In this document: positions 56,201 through 64,000 of the stretch, in pieces
Layout of the letters: each line of letters starts with the position of its first letter
Position numbering within the stretch: position 1 is the stretch's first letter
DNA from: Silene conica
Lineage: Eukaryota; Streptophyta; Magnoliopsida; Caryophyllales; Caryophyllaceae
Assembly: GCA_029255685.2 (NCBI GenBank)
Contig: CM055312.2
Location: forward strand, 2,318,649 to 2,382,648
Direction of reading: 5' to 3'
DNA length: 64,000 nt
Notes under the pieces: generated by a model
Told to the model about the DNA's origin: nothing
The model's input: only the letters and a program-made list of their open reading frames with translations
Databases searched by the model: none
Translations under genes and position numbers: made by a program

Positions 56201-56890
56201 TTAATAACAATACATTATTATTTTCTTTACAAAATCATCCACAACTTTTAAGAGACTGCTATTAAAAATATTTCTATCATTTTGCATTCATTTAGAGAGT
56301 AAGTTATTTAAAGGGTAAGATATAGAAATACAATATAATTTCTTTATCTATTTTATATGGTTCGAATTTATTTCATAATGTCATGATTATTTATTTCAAT
56401 TTATATAATCATTAAAAAAAATTTAATTATACCAGTAAGTCAATTATTTGGAGTCAAAATCATCCCCGAATTCATAATTTATATATTTCTCATTTAAGTT
56501 CATATTAAATTATATTTGTACTACTTTTTTAATATATTTATGAAATTTTTAGAAATAGACCCGTACATTTTTTGTACGGGCATAAAACTAGTTAATATAT
56601 ATAATTCAAAATAGTTTAAAAATTCAAGAAATATTTACATAAGCTCAATTAAATGTATTATGGTGGTACGATATTCTTATATATCTAGTTGTATAATCTT
56701 TTTATGCTAAAATTTCTCAGGTCAAATATCTACGGAGAGGGACGAGAAAATTAGAGATGATGCCATGTTGGTTGCTAATTGTGAGAAGGAACATTGTAGT
56801 GACAAATTACCGGTTTGTTATTGTTGTTTTAGGGGTGAACGTGTTAATTGTTTTGATGTTCAGAAAATTTGTCTCAAAGCATGTACGTGA
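53269..56890 (+). CDS. cysteine-rich secreted peptide 2 (ESF1/MEG-like)
   Basis: Two exons, 53269-53335 and 56721-56890, with a 3,385 bp phase 1 intron; 78 residues. Exon 1 encodes the signal peptide MAKSVKSTIYAFIVLSLLIL then AQ. The junction codon is Cys, followed by QISTERDE. Exon 2 carries eight Cys as C-X4-C-X6-C-X-CC-X7-C-X6-C-X3-C, with LPVCYCC and the end CLKACT. It is the tandem paralog of 43476-48003: identical splice phase, AATTTCTCAG acceptor, ISTER word and Cys order, but a shorter loop between CC and the sixth Cys (7 against 14 residues) and little other conservation, as expected of fast-evolving secreted ligands. The introns also share a block (54428-54605 with 43605-43810). A complete and apparently functional gene. 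Confidence 0.78.
53499..53640. mobile_element. small foldback MITE in intron of peptide gene 2
   Basis: AGGGCACACATTAATAGTCT... with GAAAGATTTTGAGAATAT on the left and AATATTCTTAACAATCTTTC on the right. The style resembles the GGGCAC elements at 61157-61300. Borders approximate. Confidence 0.45.
54611..55481 (+). other. intron DNA with a possible truncated Helitron 5' end
   Basis: TCCCCTATCTATAAAAGGAA at 54611 after an A resembles the 5' end of the complete Helitron at 55482 (TCTCTTATTTATAAAAGGAA). No matching 3' hairpin occurs before 55482, so the first may have been interrupted by or recombined with the second. Confidence 0.45.
55482..56591 (+). mobile_element. Helitron, 1.1 kb, in intron of peptide gene 2
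   Basis: It starts TCTCTTATTTATAAAAGGAA after an A and ends with the hairpin ACCCGTACATTTTTTGTACG GG and ATAAAACTAG before a T. Non-autonomous. It contains a local direct repeat (about 55860-55960 and 55985-56095, sharing AAAATACACGAGGAGATAAA). Its 3' end lies 129 bp before the splice acceptor. Confidence 0.75.
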
Positions 56891-58161
56891 TGTAACAACT
56901 AATAATATGCGTATAATTAAATCACTAGTAATGTTAAAAGTTTACAAATAATATCAGTAATGAAATAATCTTTTAATAACAAATAAAACTCGTTTACTAT
57001 ATATAATCAAATTTTACTTTATTTAAAAAGTCTTAAACTATAGGTGAATTTTTCATAAAATGAAAAATAATTATTCATAGACTTTTTTTGGTTATTTAAC
57101 AGCAATACTCCAAACTATCTAAGTCATAAAAAATTGAACTATCTATACCCCTTTCTCGTGTAACACTGAGTAACCGGCTACCTGTTGACAGGCTAGATTG
57201 CACACCTATCCAAAATAAACGAACTAGTCTAACTAATATAGCTAGGAAAGTCAGGATCGTATCCACATGGAGACTAAAGATGTTTTATCTATCAACTAAT
57301 AAAGCTTGTCTCGACAACCAAATTGGGGGGTTGATTTTTTAATTATCTAAACTAAGGCAATTAGAGATCGAAAAAAAGCAAATAAAAAGAGATCTAAATA
57401 TAAGGAGAGAGAACTAGAATTATCGATTCACCATGGTCTAGTAACGATAAGAAGAAGGGTAAGTCTGGTCTATTATATGGTCGGAAGAGTAAGGAAAATG
57501 TCCTCTCTGTCCGCTATACGCCGTAGAGCACTAATTGGAGTATCAGAATTTGTAGAGATGGAATAATCCCCATCTTCATTGGTCTTTGACCTTTTGGTGC
57601 TCCCTCCACTCATAAACTTTATATTAAAGCTTATAATTTTAAAAACAAAACTCAAAAATATTATTATAATCCAAAAAATTATACCCAATTAATGGTAAAT
57701 TGATAATATATCTAGTAAGAATAATTATAATAGATGATTACCTTAAGATTTTGGTTAAAATGACTCATTTATCATAATTACTCCTATTAACATCTTTTTT
57801 TTACAAGACAATGGTAATGAAAGGTTAATACATACATTTGACATTTGACTCATAAAATCAAATGCACTTTTTACTAATACGAAACTAGAATAAAACAGTA
57901 ACTATATCGGTTAAAACGTATCTGTTGATGGCGTATAGCTCATTGAGCCAGCAAACCACCATCTTTATCCTCAACTTTCGTAACGAGACCGCCAAACTTC
58001 CCAAATGACTGTACGAGTCTTCACTCTTCCCAACACCTGAAAGCCAACAAACCTCTTAATCTATCGAGTAAAAATAAAGCGCACTTACTTATACTAACAT
58101 CAAATGTATAATCTACACAATAAAAAATTAAATGAATTAACGATGCATAATATTATATTAT
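56891..58161. other. intergenic with remnant repeats
   Basis: At 57176-57330 words such as GTCAGGATCGTATCCACATG suggest an old dispersed repeat. A possible gene fragment lies at 57480-57625. Nothing else recognised. Confidence 0.45.
57480..57625 (-). pseudogene. fragment resembling a NAM-associated/Myb-like protein
   Basis: The minus strand encodes SGGSTKRSKTNEDGDYSIST then NSDTPISALRR, which resembles the Ser-rich linker (KRS+T...GxYxSSSNxDTP) of plant PIF/Harbinger-type Myb or NAM-associated proteins. Only this short stretch is visible, so it is at best a fragment. The wider ORF (57473-57688) adds an unrelated hydrophobic start. Confidence 0.35.
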
Positions 58162-58356
58162 GAGTAAGTCTTGCTTGCGACGGGTCACCATTTGTGACGG
58201 ATATTTTGTGAGATAAATGGATACAAAATGAGTTAGTGGAGAAAGGGGACCACATGAATAGTGTTGGAGAGAGAGAAAAAGTGAGTATTTTGTGAGAAAA
58301 AGCGGTATCTGTCACAAACTTGCGACGGATAGTATCGTTACAAATAAGAATTTGTG
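58162..58356. mobile_element. Mutator-like MITE, family M1
   Basis: 195 bp from GAGTAAGTCTTGCTTGCGAC to CAAATAAGAATTTGTG, flanked by a perfect 9 bp duplication TTATATTAT (58153-58161 and 58357-58365). It lies 296 bp upstream of the DUF247 gene start. Confidence 0.9.
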
Positions 58357-58652
58357 TTATATTATACGCACACTATGAGTTTATGATAGTAACATGCTCC
58401 ATGTCTTTTTTGCTCATTCACATAGATACCCTTTCACGTTTGCACACAAATTGTTAGAGCCTTGACCACACCAACTCTCTCATCTATTATCTCTCACATT
58501 ACTTAGCTTAATTAGATCTCCCTACTTTTTCTCTAATTAATCACAAACTTAATCATTTTGGATAATATATAAACTTCATATAATGAGTTTATTCATTCAT
58601 TATTAACAATTTTTATATTATTTACACTTGAAAATTATATAATTTTTTGGTG

Positions 58653-60473
58653 ATGATGAGCTCCAGCAGCTTCAAAAAGGTTAGTGAAAAACTTCTCATA
58701 TTTCTAATCTTATATTATTTGGTATTTAACGGGGTAAATAAGTAATGTCATAGGATAAACCCGAAAAAATCAAAACAATTAACTTTAATTTTGAAATTTT
58801 CATTTTTCTACTAGAACGCCCTATTGGCCTGCTAGCCCCCTAAATCCGCCACTAGTTGCTGATCTAAAAATAAAATGGTCATATTATATAAGTTTTGTGA
58901 CACAAATTTTCATCGAAGATGTGCACTATCCGCCCTCAAGCTGAAGACGGACTCTCACAAAATGCAGGTGACACTACCCATAAAATGCTGATCAATTTTC
59001 TCTCACTTGTCTTCCCATTTATTTTATTGTGAGAGAGACATTATCCGTCTTCAGTTTGAGATCTGTCACAAGCGAGACACTTTCATTTTATGAAATGACA
59101 TTTTTGCCTTTATGACATGATACTCATATATGATTTGATTGTTTGATTGATTGATTGATTGATATCGATTTTACCAGAGAAAAAAGCGAGGACCCACTTG
59201 GAAGGTGAACCATGGGATTCACCAATTGGCTAATTCCATAAGAAAAAGGTTTGAAGAACTACCTCCTCTATCTTCCAAATGTTGCATCTATAGAGTACCT
59301 AGAACATTAAGAACCGTCAACTCATGTGCCTATAAACCGTGTATTATTTCAATTGGCCCGCTTCATCATGGTGTAATAAGGTTACAAAGTATGCAAGAGC
59401 ATAAATTAAGGTATGTACAAGATTTTCTTAGGAGAAATGAGAAAACAACACTTAAAGACTATCTTAAAGCCATAAAGGGATGGGAGAAAAAGGCAAGGGA
59501 GTATTACATTGAGAATGTTAGCTTGAGTAGTGATGAATTTATCGAAATGGTTTTTGTTGACGCGTGTTTTGTTATCGAGTTCTTTGTGAATTGGCATTGG
59601 GAGATTTTGGATGAAAATGATCGTGTTTTTGGTAAACCGTCCTTGGAGCATGTAATTAGACGCGATTTATTGTTGATTGAAAATCAACTCCCATTTTTCG
59701 TCCTTGAAGGGTTATACAATCTCGCTTTTGAAAATGAGTTTATTACCAAGGGGTTTCTCTCTTTTGTCGATCTTTGTTCTGAGGTTTTATTAGGCGAAAC
59801 TGAGCTTCCAAAAAAGTTCAAAAAATCAAACCAAATCCTACATTTTGTTGATTTCATGAGAGCTTTTTTCTTACCTTCCAATCGAAGGGACTTAAACCAC
59901 ATTCCACCCCGCTACATAGAATGGGATTTTCCTCAAGGAGTAGGAGATCTCCATGATGCCGGAGTCCAATTCACCACACCCACCAAGCATTCTTCGCTCC
60001 TTGACATAAAGTTCGAAAATGGTATCCTATACATCCCAAAACTCGACGTGGAAGATCACACAGAGGCCCTTCTCCTAAACTTATCGGCATTTGAGCAATG
60101 TCATTACAACTACGATTCCTACATTGTCGATTACATACTCTTGATGGATGTACTAATCACGACACTCAAAGACGTCGATATTCTCATAAGTAGCGGGATT
60201 GTATCAAATTCCTTAGGCAACAACGACGATGTGGCACGACTGTTCAACACTATATGCAGAGAAACAAGTTATGAAGCTCATAAATTCTATTACTCTGATC
60301 TTTGTAGACGATTGGTTGCGCACTCGAAAGCGCCATGGAATAAGTGGAAGGCTACATTGAGACATGACTATTTTAACAATCCATGGACTATTATTTCAGT
60401 TGTTGCTGCAATTGTGCTTCTTATTCTAACTGTTGTTCAAACAGCTTGTTGTATTCTTTCCTTGAAACGTTAG
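58653..60473 (+). CDS. DUF247 (UPF0481) membrane protein
   Basis: Two exons, 58653-58679 and 59178-60473, giving about 440 residues. Exon 1 is a 27 nt mini-exon (MMSSSSFKK) inferred from an ATG, a GT donor and correct phase. The large exon is certain. Family marks: CCIYRVPRTLRTVN near the start, YKPCIISIGPLHHG, KLRYVQDFL, EMVFVDACFVIEFF, RRDLLLIENQLPFFVLEGLY, then GVQFTTPTKHSSLLDIKFENG, LLLNLSAFEQC and DVDILISSGIVSN in the second half, and a single C-terminal membrane segment (IISVVAAIVLLILTVVQTAC) with a short tail SLKR. This is the full architecture of DUF247 proteins, plasma-membrane proteins of mostly unknown role; members encode the male determinants at the grass S and Z incompatibility loci. 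No frameshift or stop. The neighbouring upstream genes encode secreted cysteine-rich peptides. Confidence 0.93.
58910..59082. mobile_element. Mutator-like MITE in DUF247 intron, diverged
   Basis: CACAAATTTTCATCGAAGAT and CTATCCGCCCTCAAGCTGAA on the left; ATTATCCGTCTTCAGTTTGA and CTGTCACAAGCGAGAC on the right. The ends resemble M1-type termini. No target duplication shown. Confidence 0.45.
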
Positions 60474-61156
60474 AACTTTGTGCACTACCATTTTGTGAGA
60501 GCAAGTTTACTTTTGTTGTGATTGAATTGGAATCTAAAGAAAACTTCACCAAATATCAAAGGCAAAATATACTTATATACGCACAAATTCTCGTTGAAGT
60601 CGAGTCAATTCCGTCTCTTCAAAAAGACGGGTCAAATGTCACCATTTTAAGTGAAAAAAACAACCGGTTAACCTAGAAAATTATACTGGTTACATATGGA
60701 TTCAAATGACAACATATGACCGTCTTTTGGAAGAGATGAATTGTAATCGTCTCAGCCAGACTTATTGAAATATACTTACAAGTGATACTTTGTCTCAACC
60801 GATTTTATACGTTTTTATTTATTGATAAATAATATTTGAAACAAATGTAAGAGTCTTAGTTGGGACGCAGAGAGTACTTTACTAGGCAATAGGCATAACT
60901 AGAGCCGGTACCGGTCAATCGGATCAAGTTCAGATCAACTAATTTTGGGTTTGACAAAATTAGGTTATATCAATCGGTTCATTTCGAGTTTAGGTTATTT
61001 TTGGTCTATGGTCAGTCGGCATTGTGTAAGAGAAATATATTTGGGTTGAGTTATATATGAGATGTCCATTCCAATTACGGGTAAAGCTCGTATCCTCAAT
61101 TTCAGTGTCGGATCGAGTTAATTTTACCAGGTCTATATATATATATAATCGAATTT
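60474..61156. other. DUF247 3' flank and intergenic DNA
   Basis: No further gene recognised. At 60903-61130 GGTCAATCGG/GGTTCATTTCGAG words suggest an old hAT-type MITE. Confidence 0.4.
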
Positions 61157-61300
61157 TTAGGGCACATGATAAGAAGTTAAGTAAGGAAATATTGTTGAGA
61201 ATATATGATGATAAATTAGAGTTGAAACTCATATTTACCATATTAAGTGAAATAATCTTGAAAATATTTACTTACTTAACTTTTTATTATGTGCACCTAG
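61157..61300. mobile_element. small foldback MITE, GGCACAT family
   Basis: AGGGCACATGATAAGAAGTT AAGTAAG on the left; CTTACTTAACTTTTTATTAT GTGCAC on the right. The arms are about 38 bp. Confidence 0.7.
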
Positions 61301-61322
61301 GGCACAGGTTAGAAAATCTCTT

Positions 61323-62639
61323 CGGTTTTTCTAATGCGTGCCCTATAGGCACGCATTAATACTTCATTAGGCACGCATTAAACATTATCCATAGATAATA
61401 AGATCTTTTAGTTACCTTAATTATCTCGTATTTTTCTTTTCTAAATATTCATATATTCTCCATAATATTTTTCTCTCTCCTAAATTTTATTCCCTACGTA
61501 ACTACATTATCATTCTCATTGTTGATTTAGGGTAGATAAAAATTGATTTTCGGAGTATAAAATTTGTATAAATTTAAGTGATGATGAACTACTGTATAAA
61601 TAAATTAAATGGTGAGAGAGAAAAATATTATAGAGAATATAAGAATATTTAGGAAAGAAAAATAAGAGATAATTAAGGTAACTAAAAAATCTTATTATCT
61701 ATGGATAATGTTTAATATGTGCCTAATCATATATTTATCTAATGCAGAAGCCAAGCTGCTGACGTGGCATCACTAGAAAAAAGCTTTGTCCTACGTGTCG
61801 CGTTGTAAAGCATCCTAGAGCTATTGTCCAATTAGATTCATCCTAGAGCTATTGTCCAATAACATTCAAGATATGGTATAATGGTATAATAGTATAATAA
61901 TAACTATTCCAAGATTTCACGGCCTAAATCTATGGAATCACAAGATTTCATTCCATATATTGAAACAATAAATAATGACAGTTAAGATTAATTCCGTGGC
62001 ACGGCCTAAATCCTAGAGTTACCAATCTTGAATCAGAAAAAAGATACGCCATATATGACAAAAATTTTCTCTAACAAGATTTCATTCCATATATTCCATT
62101 TTACTTTGACTCAAATTAATTCCATTTCAATTAACGTCCAATAACATTCAAGATATGGTATATGGTATACAAGATATGGTATATTCTAGAATAAAGTTGT
62201 TCAATATTATTTTTTCATTTTCATTTTTGTTTTTTTAACTTTTATCAATGTATGCGTCTTAATTTATGCGACCGTATTTTAGTTATAATCTTACACGATT
62301 TTTAAAATAACGCTACGTAATTTTTAAACTAATAGTATTTATATTTTAGATTAATATTGTTAACAATATTAATTTCATATTATTAAAATACTAAAATAAT
62401 CAATTTCTTTATCTTTATATTATTTTCATATTTTGAAATTCTAAAATAATTAATTTCTTTATGTTTTAATTATTAACAATATTAATTTCATATTATTAAA
62501 GTTTTAGAATAATTGATTTTTTTATCTTTTAATTATTCACAATATTGATTTAAATTAATAAAACAGACCCGTGAAGTTCACGGGTTATAACCTAGTGAAA
62601 TATTAATGCGTGCCTATAGGGCATGCATTAGGAAAACCG
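61323..62639. mobile_element. foldback element with about 180 bp arms, cut by a Helitron
   Basis: The left arm begins CGGTTTTTCTAATGCGTGCC and the right arm ends GGGCATGCATTAGGAAAACCG. The arms also share ATTATCCATAGATAATAAGA, TTAGTTACCTTAATTATCTC and ATATTCTCTATAATATT-type words. The inner junction of the right arm is interrupted between 61737 and 62596 by a Helitron; without it the element would be about 460 bp. Confidence 0.85.
61738..62595 (+). mobile_element. Helitron, 0.86 kb, inside the foldback element
   Basis: It starts TCTAATGCAGAAGCCAAGCT after an A, a typical plant Helitron 5' end, and finishes with the hairpin ACCCGTGAAGTTCACGGGTT then ATAACCTAG before a T. Non-autonomous. Repeated AAGATATGGTAT and AATATTAATTTCATATTATT words lie inside. 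Confidence 0.82.
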
Positions 62640-62650
62640 TTATATAATTA

Positions 62651-63031
62651 GGCCTGTTGTTTTTGGCTAAAATGAGTTGAATTTAATTAATTGAGGTAGA
62701 GCTTAATTGAACTAAATTAAGTGAAACTGGGGTGAAGCGAATTTAATTGAATTAAAAGTTAATTTTGTGAAAAGATTAACTGAACATAATTGACTGAACG
62801 TAATTAAAATTTAACGAAATAACCAAGCAAAACTGAAATGAGCTGAAATTAAGCCACGGAGAAGAAGGTTAAGACCCTGTTTTTTCTAGCTTAATTTCAG
62901 CTCCTTTCAATTTTGTTCGATTGTATTCCATTAAGTTTTATTTACGTTTAATCAATTATATCCCATTAATTTATTCACAAAATCAACTTTTAATCCAACT
63001 AAATTCACGTCACCTCAGTTCTACTCATTTT

Positions 63032-63040
<9 letters not shown>
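62651..63040. mobile_element. two inverted copies of one AT-rich MITE
   Basis: Copy one spans about 62651-62862 (GGCCTGTTGTTTTTGGCTAA to GAGCTGAAATTAAGCC). Copy two spans about 62877-63040 in the opposite direction (CCTGTTTTTTCTAGCTTAAT to CTCATTTTAGCAAAAA). Both resemble 10459-10655. Head-to-head copies make a large foldback. Confidence 0.6.

Positions 63041-63062
<22 letters not shown>
63033..63062 (+). repeat. poly-A run
   Basis: About 30 A, at the right edge of the inverted MITE pair. Confidence 0.9.
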
Positions 63063-63321
63063 CAAGACTTAAATCTCTTAAATAAACTTAATTACTTATA
63101 TAATAGACAATGTTAGGGAGCGATCAAGGGAACGAGAACAAAGTACAAAAATGCATACTCCGTATATAGGACAGTGCTATTAGGGCGCAACCAGGTACAC
63201 CACTATACATAATGGTTTCGGTTACTAGTGGTCGGGTAATAAGCTATGTGAATAATCAAAATTACATTCGATACTCGACTAGACTCGACTCGACTCGGTC
63301 TGTTTATGCCCGTATCCTTCC
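63063..63321. other. intergenic, 3' flank of the short protein gene
   Basis: AT-rich. ACTCGACTAGACTCGACTCG near 63272-63295 is a short local repeat. No gene. Confidence 0.5.
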
Positions 63322-63537
63322 TTAGAAGGAAGGGGTACAAGCAATATAAGCAAGAAAGAGGATGGCAGAAGAAGCACCATCTTCTTGAAGATTAGAGCTA
63401 CTTCTTTTGAACTTTGTAACACTTCCTTTGTTACATTGCATTATTATTTGCATGCTTTGCTTTTGTTGTTGTTGTTGCCTAATTACTACCCCTTCTTCTT
63501 GCTTGCTTTTCATTGCTTCTTCTACTCTTGACACCAT
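63322..63537 (-). CDS. short conserved plant protein, 71 residues
   Basis: An intact ORF starting MVSRVEEAMKSKQEEG. It has a Gln-rich stretch (about residues 20-32), then CNKGSVTKFKRSSSNLQEDG and ASSAILFLAYIACTPSF at the C-terminus. The RSSSNLQEDGASSAILFLACIAC-type ending is one I recall from a family of short unnamed plant proteins, often stress- or wound-responsive; no biochemical function is known to me. No signal peptide; the hydrophobic C-terminus is short. A good TATA and CCAAT pair lies upstream, supporting a real gene. Confidence 0.7.
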   Translation of the reverse strand: MVSRVEEAMKSKQEEGVVIRQQQQQKQSMQIIMQCNKGSVTKFKRSSSNLQEDGASSAILFLAYIACTPSF

Positions 63538-63646
63538 TTTTTGAGGATTTTATTTTATTAATTTTATCTTAATTTATTATTGTATGTGCTTCTCAATATT
63601 GGATGAGGATATATTGTATTATGTATAAGAATATGACTACAAACCT

Positions 63647-63661
63647 CTTTATATAGCCAAT
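63647..63661 (-). promoter_or_regulatory. TATA box and adjoining ATTGGC element
   Basis: The minus strand reads GATTGGCTATATAAAG: a TATA box (TATATAAAG) about 110 bp upstream of the start codon at 63537, with a CCAAT-type word (ATTGGC) directly before it. Confidence 0.6.
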
Positions 63662-64000
63662 CAAGCAGTCAAGGGAAAGTAATAGCCTTACTATATTATA
63701 GAGTTCAATTATAGTACTAAATTATTGTGGTTGGTGGGGGAATGTATCAAGTCAATTGTCAAAGTACACAAATTATATCAAATTATATTCTACGACGGTC
63801 GTATATACGACCAATAAAAAAAGGTCATTTTTTGATAAATATTTACCCCTTTTGATTAAATAGTTACCATTTTTTTATTAGGGATATTCTAACATATATC
63901 CCTAAGTTTTTTGGTTTTCAATATTATACCCTTTTGTTTTTTAGTTTACACTGTACTCCTAAATTCCTACTTACTTCTCCATCGTGACCTTTTCAACTCT
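63662..64000. other. upstream flank, no gene seen
   Basis: AT-rich. Near 63790-63815 CTACGACGGTCGTATATACG resembles the end of another Mutator-like MITE, related to words near 55262-55290. The remainder is not recognised. Confidence 0.4.

Noticed and set aside
1-64000. CRISPR array, operons or ribosome binding sites
   Set aside because: This is plant nuclear DNA with spliced genes; the tandem repeats seen are MITE, LTR and microsatellite features.

Overview
This is plant nuclear DNA. Genes have GT-AG introns, there is a eukaryotic tRNA-Gln gene, and the repeats are plant types: Ty1/copia, Stowaway/mariner, Tourist, Mutator-like and hAT MITEs, Helitrons and SINEs. A eudicot is likely. The frequent TACTCCGTAT words hint at Caryophyllales, but that is a guess. 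Most of the window is transposon debris, with about nine host genes as islands.

Layout. 1-10310: three copia fossils nested in one another. 10807-14874: RPN7, a 26S proteasome lid subunit, eight exons. 15184-21021: two paralogous small secreted proteins with a conserved signal peptide and tail but unrelated charged middles, separated by MITEs, a tRNA-Gln(TTG) gene and a copia tail with two tandem LTRs. 21345-25737: a full-length mariner transposon with an open transposase, a second opposite-strand ORF and a nested hAT MITE. 26892-32922: a 12-exon ABC1-type atypical kinase whose introns hold SINE tails and MITEs. 34980-36002: a secreted His/Pro-rich protein. 38050-43166: a young copia element with visually identical LTRs and a nested Tourist-like element.

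43476-60473 is the most interesting part. It holds two duplicated two-exon genes for cysteine-rich secreted peptides (eight Cys, CYCC motif, ESF1/MEG-like), each split by a 3.4-4.2 kb intron carrying a Helitron, followed by a DUF247 membrane protein gene. DUF247 genes next to small secreted peptides are the arrangement of the grass self-incompatibility loci, so this cluster deserves a test, though the link here is only inference. Between the two peptide genes lie a SINE, a tandem MITE pair and a 1.84 kb poly-A retroposon of unknown origin with a 16 bp target duplication. 61157-63062 is MITE and foldback DNA cut by a Helitron, and the window ends with a short conserved plant protein gene.

RPN7, the kinase and the tRNA are housekeeping genes. 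The small secreted protein genes and the DUF247 gene are the lineage-variable part. Exon borders were read by eye from splice sites and phase; no alignment or database search was run.
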